DNA from: Chloroflexota bacterium
GTDB taxonomy: Bacteria > Chloroflexota > Dehalococcoidia > SM23-28-2
Direction of reading: 5' to 3'
Length of the DNA stretch: 14,004 nucleotides
Assembly: GCA_030691665.1 (NCBI GenBank)
Contig: JAUYDU010000536.1
Span: 1-14,004, forward strand
Below, in pieces: positions 6,412 through 12,406 of the stretch. Each line of letters opens with the position of its first letter. Position 1 is the stretch's first letter. Both the position numbers and the translations under genes were made by a program. The notes under the pieces are model-generated. The model saw only the letters and a program-made list of their open reading frames with translations. It was not told the origin of the DNA and did not search any database.

Positions 6412-7362
6412 ATGACATCACAGGCGAGGGCAGCCACGCGGGAGGCCCTGGGGCCGACCCTGGTGCGGCTGACCCGCGAGGGGCTGGACATCGTGGTGGT
6501 GGACGCCGACCTGGGCAGCTCGACCACCGCCCGCGACTTCGGCAAGGTCTTCCCCGACCGCTTCATCACGGTGGGGGTGGCCGAGCAGAACATGGTGAAC
6601 GTGGCGGCGGGCCTGGCGGCGGCGGGCAAGACCGTGTTCATCAGCACCTTCGCTGTGTTCGCCCCCGGCCGCTGCTTCGACCAGCTTCGCCTGGGCATCG
6701 CCCAGCCGGGGCTGAACGTGAAGCTGGTGGGCAGCCACAGCGGCATCATTACCGGCGAGGACGGGCCCTCCGCCCAGGCCATCGACGACCTCGCCCTCAT
6801 GCTCTCCCTGTCCGGCTTCCGGGTGCTGGTGCCCGCCGACGTGGTAGAGGCGGAGCAGGCCATCGAGGCGGCGGCCCGCACCGACGGCCCCTTCTACATC
6901 CGCTGTGTGCGGCCCAAGATCCCTGTCATCTACGACCAGGACTACCGGTTCCAGTTGGGCAAGGCCCACCTCCTGCGGCCAGGCAAGGACGTGACCGTGA
7001 TGGCCATCGGCGTAATGGTCTTTGCCGCCCTGGAGGCGGCCGAGCTTCTAGCCCAGGAGAGGATCGATTGCCGTGTGCTCAACGTGTGCTCCCTGAAGCC
7101 GCTGGACGAGGAGGCGGTGCTGGCGGCGGCACGGGAGACGGGCGGCATCGTCACCGCCGAGGATCACCTGGTGCACGGCGGCCTGGGCAGCCTCATCGCC
7201 CAGACGGTGGCCCGCCACCAGCCGGTGCCCCTAGCCTTCGTGGGCATGCAAGACCAGTACGCCACCTCGGGGCGCTGGGACGAACTGCTGAAGCACTACG
7301 GCCTCACTCCCGAGAAGATCGCCGAGGCCGCCCGCGACGTCATCTCCCGCAAGGGGGGCTAG
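6412..7362 (+). CDS. Transketolase, C-terminal (pyrimidine-binding) subunit
   Basis: The 316-residue partner carries the pyrimidine-binding and C-terminal domains. The catalytic Glu that activates thiamine is E58 in VGVAEQNMVN, followed by the AGLAAAGKTVFISTFAVF block (66-83). SHSGIITGEDG (108-118) keeps the His (H109) and Asp (D117) that line the substrate channel in yeast transketolase (H469, D477). The His of the usual GEDGxxHQ is replaced by Ala121 (GEDGPSAQ), seen directly in the codons. FYIRCVRPKIPVIY and the terminal GGLGSLIAQ match the C-terminal domain. Family members include pentose phosphate transketolases and enzymes for other sugars such as apulose phosphate, so substrate is open. 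GAGGG just before ATG 6412 serves as ribosome binding site. The intergenic leader repeats GGGTCAG twice (6391-6397, 6400-6406). Confidence 0.9.
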   Translation: MTSQARAATREALGPTLVRLTREGLDIVVVDADLGSSTTARDFGKVFPDRFITVGVAEQNMVNVAAGLAAAGKTVFISTFAVFAPGRCFDQLRLGIAQPGLNVKLVGSHSGIITGEDGPSAQAIDDLALMLSLSGFRVLVPADVVEAEQAIEAAARTDGPFYIRCVRPKIPVIYDQDYRFQLGKAHLLRPGKDVTVMAIGVMVFAALEAAELLAQERIDCRVLNVCSLKPLDEEAVLAAARETGGIVTAEDHLVHGGLGSLIAQTVARHQPVPLAFVGMQDQYATSGRWDELLKHYGLTPEKIAEAARDVISRKGG

Positions 7363-7386
7363 AACCGGTTTCAAAACTCGTTTTCG

Positions 7387-7528
7387 ACCCCCGCCTGAAG
7401 GCGGGGGCATCAATGCCGCAGCCTTATGGCGTTCAACTATTTAAATTCACCTCTGCGGGATGAATCCCGCAGCTTCGCCAAAGCTGAGGGTTTCAACCCT
7501 CAGGGGTGTTTTATTCTCTCTAACACCC
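7387..7528. repeat. Hairpin-cluster non-coding element, copy A
   Basis: Four or five adjacent hairpins fill the gap after the transketolase. CCCCCGCC/GGCGGGGG with loop TGAA lies at 7388-7407. CTGCGGGA/TCCCGCAG, also with loop TGAA, lies at 7453-7472. AGCTT/AAGCT spans 7471-7485. CTGAGGGT/ACCCTCAG with loop TTCA spans 7484-7503. GGGTGTT/AACACCC spans 7504-7528. The core is homologous to 8553-8676: shared words include ACCCCCGCCTGAAGG, CTATTTAA and CCCGCAGCTTCG. No reading frame is plausible here. The rest of the 266-base gap (7363-7628) holds a second small repeat, AAAAC/GTTTT (7373-7384), and a palindrome near the next gene. Confidence 0.8.
7484..7517 (+). terminator. Possible intrinsic-like terminator after the transketolase operon
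   Basis: The hairpin CTGAGGGT-TTCA-ACCCTCAG is followed within a few bases by a T-rich stretch (tgttttatt, 7507-7515). The intervening GGGG weakens the case for a classical terminator, and the hairpin also belongs to the repeat element. Confidence 0.4.
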
Positions 7529-7586
7529 TCAGGCTGCGGTGCGGTAGAAATCTGGAAATAGCTTCTAGCCACCCGCGGACGCGCCT

Positions 7587-7604
7587 GCCCTGACAAGTCG
7601 GGGC
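7587..7604. repeat. Palindrome GCCCTGACAAGTCGGGGC in the CDF leader
   Basis: Near-perfect 8-base arms around AA; one position would be a G-U pair in RNA. It differs by one base from the palindrome at 4739-4756. It ends 16 bases before the Shine-Dalgarno of the transporter gene, so an RNA hairpin here could affect translation, though this is speculation. Confidence 0.6.
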
Positions 7605-7628
7605 CGCGGCCGCACCACCAGGAGCACC

Positions 7629-8522
7629 ATGAACATCGCCGTTCGCGCCGCCACCATCTCCCTGGTGGTCACTCTGGGCCTGCTGCTCCTCAAGCTCACC
7701 CTGGGCCTGCTCAGCGGCAGCATCGCTGTCCTCTCCGACGCCCTGGACAGCGGCGAGGACCTCCTGGCGGCGGCAGCGGCCCTGTTCAGCGTGCGGGTGG
7801 CAGCCCGCCCGGCCGACTGGGAGCACCCCTACGGCCACGGCAAGGCGGAGGGCGTCTCGGCGACGGTGTCGGCGGGGGTAGTGGGCCTGGGCGGCGGCCT
7901 CATCGTCTACCAGGCCGTGAAGCGGATCATCAGCGGCGGCGAAGCCATCGATGTGGACATCGGCCTGGCGGCGATGGTCACCAGCGCCGTTCTCAACACC
8001 CTGGTCTCCGCCAACATGCGGATCGCCGCCCGCCGCACCGGCTCCCTCGCCCTGTCCGCCGAGGCCCGCCACCTGCAAACCAACGTGGTCCAGGCGCTGG
8101 CCGTCATCGCCGGCCTGCTGCTGGTGCGCTTCACCGAGAGAGAGATCTTCGACCCGCTGACGGCCCTGGCCCTGGCCGCCTACATGTGGTGGATGGCCTT
8201 CGGGTTGGTGCGCAGCGCCCTAGGCGAGATCATGGACGTGCGCCTGCCCGCGGAGGACGAGCGGCAGATCCAGGAGAGCATCCACAGCCATCACCCGGAG
8301 GTGCGCGGCTACCACCACCTGCGCACGCGCCGCTCGGGCCACCAGCGCTACGTCGAACTGCACCTCCTGGTGGACCCCAGCCGCACCATCCAGGAGGTGC
8401 ACAACATGTGCGATCACATCGAGGCCGAGATCGAGAAGCGCCTGCCGGGCGCCATCGTCACCATCCACACCGAGCCGGATGACGGGCGCTATCGGGGGCC
8501 GCTGGAGTCGATCCAGCGCTAG
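7629..8522 (+). CDS. Cation diffusion facilitator (CDF) family metal transporter
   Basis: A proton-driven exporter of divalent metals in the cytoplasmic membrane; the protein has 297 residues, the usual CDF length. The order is TM1-2 (about 8-55), the conserved loop HPYGHGKAE (66-74), TM3-6 (about 78-195) and a cytoplasmic C-terminal domain (about 200-285). The TM2 metal motif is D40-x3-D44 in SDALDSGED, as in YiiP. The TM5 motif reads H148-x3-N152 in RHLQTN, where YiiP-type proteins have HxxxD; the AAC codon is clear. The C-terminal domain keeps the histidines expected for the regulatory metal site (YVELHLLVD, EVHNMCDHIE, VTIHTEP). AGGAG at 7620-7624, 4 bases upstream, supports ATG 7629. The gene is flanked by two hairpin elements. 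Metal specificity cannot be read from this. Confidence 0.92.
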   Translation: MNIAVRAATISLVVTLGLLLLKLTLGLLSGSIAVLSDALDSGEDLLAAAAALFSVRVAARPADWEHPYGHGKAEGVSATVSAGVVGLGGGLIVYQAVKRIISGGEAIDVDIGLAAMVTSAVLNTLVSANMRIAARRTGSLALSAEARHLQTNVVQALAVIAGLLLVRFTEREIFDPLTALALAAYMWWMAFGLVRSALGEIMDVRLPAEDERQIQESIHSHHPEVRGYHHLRTRRSGHQRYVELHLLVDPSRTIQEVHNMCDHIEAEIEKRLPGAIVTIHTEPDDGRYRGPLESIQR

Positions 8523-8537
8523 CCCCGATGGCCGTTG
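8519..8537. repeat. 19-base direct repeat, left copy (CTAGCCCCGATGGCCGTTG)
   Basis: Identical to 8737-8755 with no mismatch; the bases on both outer sides differ. The copy begins one base before the TAG stop of the transporter gene. Confidence 0.9.
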
Positions 8538-8736
8538 GTGAGAGGGTTCCTTACCCCCGCCTGAAGGTCATTCACTATTTAATGGCTCTCTGCGGGTTAA
8601 AACCCGCAGCTTCGGTCAAAGCTGCGGACCTGCCTGCCAGCAGGCAAGTTTCAATCCGCAGGGGAATTTATTTTCTTGATGACCGTTTACGGGGCGGTCG
8701 TGAAAACCCCGGGCTCGCCAAGAACGAGCCAGTTAT
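8538..8736. mobile_element. 199-base hairpin-rich non-coding element, copy B, between 19-base direct repeats
   Basis: The segment contains the core shared with copy A (8553-8676). It includes the hairpin CTGCGGGTT/AACCCGCAG (8590-8609), AGCTT/AAGCT (8608-8623) and an outer GCGGA/TCCGC stem (8624-8628 with 8655-8659). The loop of that outer stem holds a second palindrome (8631-8646). GGCTCG/CGAGCC (8712-8717 with 8725-8730) closes the right side. Perfect 19-base repeats flank it. No transposase is encoded, so if mobile it moves in trans. I see no gene in the interval. Confidence 0.6.
8631..8646. repeat. Nested palindrome TGCCTGC-CA-GCAGGCA
   Basis: Absent from copy A at the equivalent position and similar to the 22-base palindrome at 13731-13752. 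It therefore looks like a later insertion into element B. Confidence 0.65.
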
Positions 8737-8755
8737 CTAGCCCCGATGGCCGTTG
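8737..8755. repeat. 19-base direct repeat, right copy
   Basis: Identical to 8519-8537. Here the sequence encodes the last codons and stop (CTA, read as TAG on the minus strand) of the acidic-tailed protein, so it is part of a gene and not a neutral spacer. Confidence 0.9.
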
Positions 8756-9084
8756 CCCTCCTCCAGCTCCTCCTCTTCTTCCTCCGCCTCCTCTTCCTCG
8801 GCGAAGTCCTCGTCGGAGTAGACGGCGGACTCGCGCCCGGCCCAGACGGTGACCACAAAGTCCTCGCGGAAGGGATCGGTGCTTAGCACCAGCTTCTCGT
8901 CGATCTCGCCCACCAGCTCCCGCACCTCATCCTCCGCCAGGCTCTCCCCCACGCACAGGGTGGCATAGGCCACACCGGTGGTGAAGTGGATGTCCACTCG
9001 CCCGACCTCGTTGCCGTCCACCTCGATGGCGTAGCACTCGGAGTAGGGGGTGCGGCACTCCCGCTCAAAGTAGTATTCCCTCAC
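8737..9084 (-). CDS. Small conserved-type hypothetical protein with a glutamate-rich tail
   Basis: The protein has 115 residues and no recognised family. The first 90 look like a compact alpha/beta domain: YYFERECRTPYSECYAIEVD, then a strand-rich VGRVDIHFTTGVAYATLCVG, then a charged helix (LAEDEVRELVGEIDEKLV). The last 25 are almost all Glu/Asp and end in GNGHRG. Acidic tails occur in chaperones, ribosome-associated proteins and metal or cation binders, but nothing decides between them. The start is GTG 9084: AGGAGG on the minus strand (9091-9096) lies 6 bases upstream. It follows proA by 128 bases and converges on the CDF gene. Its stop lies in the right-hand 19-base repeat. Confidence 0.8.
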   Translation of the reverse strand: MREYYFERECRTPYSECYAIEVDGNEVGRVDIHFTTGVAYATLCVGESLAEDEVRELVGEIDEKLVLSTDPFREDFVVTVWAGRESAVYSDEDFAEEEEAEEEEEELEEGNGHRG

Positions 9085-9115
9085 GGGGCGCCTCCTTTCA
9101 GTCGGCTCGGCTCAA

Positions 9116-9210
9116 GGAACAAGGAAGCCGCTCAAGGCGGCCGCCGTAGGCGGCAGGGAACAAGGGGCGGGATTGAGGGGCCTTGTTCCGTGTTCCATGT
9201 TCCCTGAACC
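9116..9210. repeat. GGAACAA/TTGTTCC heptads and hairpin between proA and the acidic-tailed gene
   Basis: GGAACAA occurs at 9116-9122 and again within GGAACAAGG (9157-9165). The latter pairs with CCTTGTTCC (9181-9189) to give a 9-base stem with a 15-base loop, a possible proA terminator hairpin. From 9183 the heptads TTGTTCC, GTGTTCC, ATGTTCC, CTGAACC run head to tail to 9210, two bases before the proA stop. They are the same word as the array inside proA. Confidence 0.7.
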
Positions 9211-9212
9211 TC

Positions 9213-10562
9213 CTACGGGCGAGTCTGGCCGCTGCCCAGGACGATCCACTTGTAGGTGGTGATCTCCCGCAGGCCTACTGGACCGCGGGCGATGGTCTTC
9301 TGGGTGGAGTCGATGATCTCCGCCCCCAGGCCGAACTGGGCGCCGTCGGTGAACTGGGTGCTGGCGTTGACGTAGACGACAGCCGTGTCCACCTCGTCCA
9401 CGAACCGCCTGGCCGCCGAGTAGTCCTCGCTGATGATGGCGTCCGAATGGCCGGTGCCGTGGCGCTCGATGTGATCGAGGGCGTCATCCAGGGAGTCGAC
9501 CACCCGGACGGCGGCCACCAGGGCCAGGAACTCCGTGTCGAAGTCGACGTCGGAGCAGGGGACAAGCTTCAGGGAGCCTAGACCACCCTGTTGTTCCTTG
9601 TTCCTTGTCCCTTGTTCCTTGTTCCCCGTTCCTTGTTCCTTGTTCCTTGTTCCTTGTTCCTGAAGGACGCGGAGGGCGCGGGGATCGCACCGCATCTCGA
9701 CGCCGGCCTCCGCCCACACCCGGGCGATGGCCGGCAGGAAGGCCTCGGCGATGTCGGCGTGCACCAGCAGGGTGTCCAGGGCGTTGCAGATGCTGCAGCG
9801 GCGGCACTTGGCGTTGTGCACCACCCGCACGGCCATGTCGATGTCGGCTGCCCGGTCGACATAGGTGTGGCAGACGCCGATGCCCCCCACCAGCACGGGC
9901 ATGCGGGCGTTCTCAGCCACGAAACGGACCAGCTCGCCGCCGCCGCGGGGCACCACCAGGTCGATGACGTCGCGCATCTTCAGCATCTCACCCACCAGGG
10001 CGCGGTCGGTGTTCTCGATGAGCTGCACGGCCCCCTCCGGCACGCCGGCCGCCACCACCGCCTCCCGCATCACCCGGGCCAGGACGGTATTGGAGCGGAT
10101 GACCTCCTTGCCACCGCGCAGGATGCAGGCGTTGCCGCTCTTCAGGCACAAGGAGGCGATATCCACCGTGACGTTGGGGCGGCTCTCGTAGATGGCGGCG
10201 ATGACCCCCAGGGGCACCCGCCGCCGCCCGGCCACCAGGCCGTTGGGCAGGGTGCGCATGTCGATCACCTCGCCCACCGGGTCGGGCAGGAGAGCCACCG
10301 TGCGCACGTCCTTCGCTACTGCGGAGAGGCGCTCGGGGTTGAGGAGCAGGCGGTCGACCACGGCCGGCGACAGGCCCGAGACCTGGGCCGCCTGGTGGTC
10401 CTCCCGGTTGGCCGCGAGGATCTCCTCCTGGCGGGCATCCAGCGCCTCGGCGATGGCCAGGAGGGCGCGATTCTTCACCTCCGTCGATAGGCGGGCGAGC
10501 TGGCGGGCCGCCTGGCGGGCGGCCGCCCCCTTGGCCTGCAGTTCAGACGTGATGGTGGTCAT
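9213..10562 (-). CDS. proA: Glutamate-5-semialdehyde dehydrogenase (gamma-glutamyl phosphate reductase) with a repeat-encoded insert
   Basis: ProA reduces gamma-glutamyl phosphate with NADPH to glutamate semialdehyde, the second step of proline synthesis, in the cytoplasm. The protein has 449 residues against the usual ~415-420. RRVPLGVIAAIYESRPNVTV (114-133), CLKSGNACILRGGKE (139-153) and the catalytic C259 in SICNALDTLLVH are intact, as are AVVYVNASTQFTDG (394-407) and ARGPVGLREITTYKWIV (425-441). The extra length is at about 301-330: EQGTRNK, EQGTGNK, EQGTRNK and EQ, encoded by the heptad array 9591-9660, plus a short linker before DFDTEFLAL. The ATG overlaps the stop of the upstream DNA methyltransferase as ATGA. 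No proB is present. Function is probably retained if the insert is a surface loop, which is inference. Confidence 0.93.
   Translation of the reverse strand: MTTITSELQAKGAAARQAARQLARLSTEVKNRALLAIAEALDARQEEILAANREDHQAAQVSGLSPAVVDRLLLNPERLSAVAKDVRTVALLPDPVGEVIDMRTLPNGLVAGRRRVPLGVIAAIYESRPNVTVDIASLCLKSGNACILRGGKEVIRSNTVLARVMREAVVAAGVPEGAVQLIENTDRALVGEMLKMRDVIDLVVPRGGGELVRFVAENARMPVLVGGIGVCHTYVDRAADIDMAVRVVHNAKCRRCSICNALDTLLVHADIAEAFLPAIARVWAEAGVEMRCDPRALRVLQEQGTRNKEQGTGNKEQGTRNKEQQGGLGSLKLVPCSDVDFDTEFLALVAAVRVVDSLDDALDHIERHGTGHSDAIISEDYSAARRFVDEVDTAVVYVNASTQFTDGAQFGLGAEIIDSTQKTIARGPVGLREITTYKWIVLGSGQTRP
9591..9660 (-). repeat. Ten-copy TTGTTCC heptanucleotide array inside proA
   Basis: Ten head-to-tail heptads fill exactly 70 bases: eight are TTGTTCC, one is TTGTCCC (9605-9611) and one is CCGTTCC (9626-9632). 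Three heptads make seven codons, so the protein shows a seven-residue period (EQGTxNK). Seventy is not a multiple of three, so flanking non-repeat bases must restore the frame. Confidence 0.92.
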
Positions 10563-12262
10563 AGCAGGGCCTCCTGCTGGGGGTTCTTTTTCTCCTTCGG
10601 TGCCTTAGCGAATGGGGACACGGGGGAGGGAAGGTGGGGCCGCTTGCCGGTCAGGATGTCCTCCACCGTTATTATCTGCACGCGGTAATACTTTTGGCCA
10701 GCCGATTCGTAGAAGCCAGCCCCGACCGCTTGGGTGATCATACCTCCTGTCGGCTTGGCGAGCGTTGCCAAGATGCCGATGGGCTTGTCGGGGCCGAGGG
10801 CGCCGAGGACCTCGCGAATCATCTCGGGGTTCACAGACTTCGTGCCCTTGACTGAAATCACCGCCCGCTTGACCTTATCGCCAAACTCGATAAACGGCTT
10901 GACCCCGTCGAGTTCCTGGCCCTTGCCTCCGGTGGGTTGCGCGTCGAGCTTATCCACAACCCAATACTCAAACTGTTTGGGTTTGGTAGAGGCTAGATAC
11001 CGAGCCCCCTCAAGGTCTTTGGGCTCTCCCATGACCTCTACCGTCAGGCCCGAAAAAGCGTCCTGCATGCGGCGGCGGATCAGCCCGATGGCCAGGTGTG
11101 TGATGTCGATGCCGACCCAGCGGCGGCCGAGCTTCTGGGCGGCGTGGACGGCCGTGCCGCAGCCGCAGAACGGGTCGAGGACGATATCGCCAGCATCGGA
11201 CGAAGCGTTGATAATGCGCGTTAGGAGGGCCAAGGGCTTCTGGGTTGGGTAGCCGAGCCGTTCTTTGTCCCGTGTCGACAGCCACCTCACGTCCTCGTCG
11301 ATGCCTTTGTCGGTGCCGAAGACAGTGCCGCGGGTGTAGGGCTGAAAAGCCCAGATGTCCCCTATAGGCTGGCCGTCGTTCGGCGCAATGCGGTGCTCGT
11401 AGGTGGGCCAAGCCTCTCCCGGTACGATCTTGATGTAGCCAAGTTCGTAGAGGCGATCGAGCTTCTCGTGCTGGCTTAGGCCTGTGAGGTCCTCGTTGAT
11501 CTCGCCGAGGACGCGCTTCGGAATCGCCCAATGCCTGCCCTTCGCGGTCGGATCGAAGCCACGCCACGGCTTCCCCGATTCGCCCCCCCGTACACCTGAA
11601 CCCGTTAGAACATTTCCAAAGTAGTTCGTTCGATAGCGTTGGGCGTCCTTAACGAAGAACTCCTCAACATGACCCCGCATGTACGGGCGGGTTGGAAACG
11701 TCCACGTGTGAGCATCGCCCTTGGTGTAGAACAGGAGGGTGTCGTGAACCGGGGCAAATCGTCTGCCTTTGTTATGAGCGCCGGTCCTCCTCCAAACGAT
11801 CTCATTGCGAAATATCTTCGGGCCAAACACAGCGTCCATGAGAACCCGGAGGTACGGCCCCGCCGTCGGGTCGCAGTGAAGGTACAGGGACCCGGTCGGT
11901 TTTAGTACCCGGTGCAACTCTGCCAGGCGGACCGCCATCATGCTCAGGTAGGCCGTCACGTCGTTGTGGCCCAGGCCATCCACCATGGCCTGCAGCATCC
12001 GCGCCACCCGCTGGTGCGGGCCGGTCGCCACCTCCTCGTAGGCCCCTTGCGCGGACGGTCCCCAGTGCCAGGTGTCCTCAAAGGCCTCGATCTGCGCCTC
12101 GCTGCCCGCTCCGGAGGACTCGCGGAAGAGCACGTTGTAGGAGCGGTTGGAGTTGAACGGCGGGTCCAGGTAGATCAGGTCGATGGACTCGTCCGGGATG
12201 TGCTTCCGGAGGATCTCCAGGTTGTCGCCGTAGTACAGGACGTTGGTCTTCAGGTCAGCCAT
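10559..12262 (-). CDS. Beta-class DNA methyltransferase fused to a Mrr-like nuclease domain
   Basis: The protein has 567 residues. The catalytic motif DPPF is at 33-36, and the SAM-binding motif LDPFCGCGT comes later at 362-370, after YPTQKP (338-343). This IV-then-I order marks the beta class that methylates adenine N6 or cytosine N4 in DNA. Residues about 428-540 resemble the Mrr/PD-(D/E)XK domain attached to many such enzymes: ELDGVKPF with D452, then VISVKGTK with K472 giving D...(S)VK, then MIREVLGALG, ILATLAKPT and VGAGFYES. If active, one chain could both modify and cut; the fold and activity are inferred. A lysine-rich tail ends it. Start ATG 12262 has only a weak AAAGG upstream. The stop overlaps the proA ATG. 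A sampled stretch is about 58% GC, below the neighbouring genes. Confidence 0.88.
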   Translation of the reverse strand: MADLKTNVLYYGDNLEILRKHIPDESIDLIYLDPPFNSNRSYNVLFRESSGAGSEAQIEAFEDTWHWGPSAQGAYEEVATGPHQRVARMLQAMVDGLGHNDVTAYLSMMAVRLAELHRVLKPTGSLYLHCDPTAGPYLRVLMDAVFGPKIFRNEIVWRRTGAHNKGRRFAPVHDTLLFYTKGDAHTWTFPTRPYMRGHVEEFFVKDAQRYRTNYFGNVLTGSGVRGGESGKPWRGFDPTAKGRHWAIPKRVLGEINEDLTGLSQHEKLDRLYELGYIKIVPGEAWPTYEHRIAPNDGQPIGDIWAFQPYTRGTVFGTDKGIDEDVRWLSTRDKERLGYPTQKPLALLTRIINASSDAGDIVLDPFCGCGTAVHAAQKLGRRWVGIDITHLAIGLIRRRMQDAFSGLTVEVMGEPKDLEGARYLASTKPKQFEYWVVDKLDAQPTGGKGQELDGVKPFIEFGDKVKRAVISVKGTKSVNPEMIREVLGALGPDKPIGILATLAKPTGGMITQAVGAGFYESAGQKYYRVQIITVEDILTGKRPHLPSPVSPFAKAPKEKKNPQQEALL

Positions 12263-12307
12263 GGCGGTTGAGCCTTTAGGTGGGCAACCTCACGCTTGAC
12301 GCCAAAC

Positions 12308-12327
12308 GTTACACATGTAACAATATA
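12308..12327 (-). promoter_or_regulatory. Inverted repeat and -10-like box upstream of the DNA methyltransferase
   Basis: GTTACA and TGTAAC (12308-12313 and 12316-12321) form an inverted repeat around CA. On the minus strand it directly follows TATATT (12327 to 12322), a -10-like hexamer; the -35 position is poor (TCAGAG). The arrangement would suit a repressor operator about 46 bases before the start codon. The 144-base gap (12263-12406) is AT-richer than the surroundings and holds nothing else I recognise. Confidence 0.4.
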
Positions 12328-12406
12328 CTACGGAATTGGCCCGGCTCTGAACTGTCACCTTCATGGTGCGCGTCTCGCCTTCGGCGAGTAGGAGCCGGGT
12401 TTTGCA

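Noticed and set aside
5529..6881. Long open frame on the minus strand opposite the transketolase genes
   Set aside because: It is antisense to two clearly conserved genes, has Ala/Arg/Pro-rich low-information sequence, and arises from third-position GC bias.
7359..7568. Target-site duplication around hairpin element A
   Set aside because: CTAG occurs at both sides (7359-7362, 7565-7568), but four bases are too few and the left one is simply the transketolase stop context.
9591..9660. Possible CRISPR-like array
   Set aside because: The unit is 7 bases with no spacers; it is a microsatellite-type array.
10786..10795. Half of the GTCGGGGC palindrome inside the methyltransferase gene
   Set aside because: Only one arm is present and it encodes ordinary residues; chance is sufficient.
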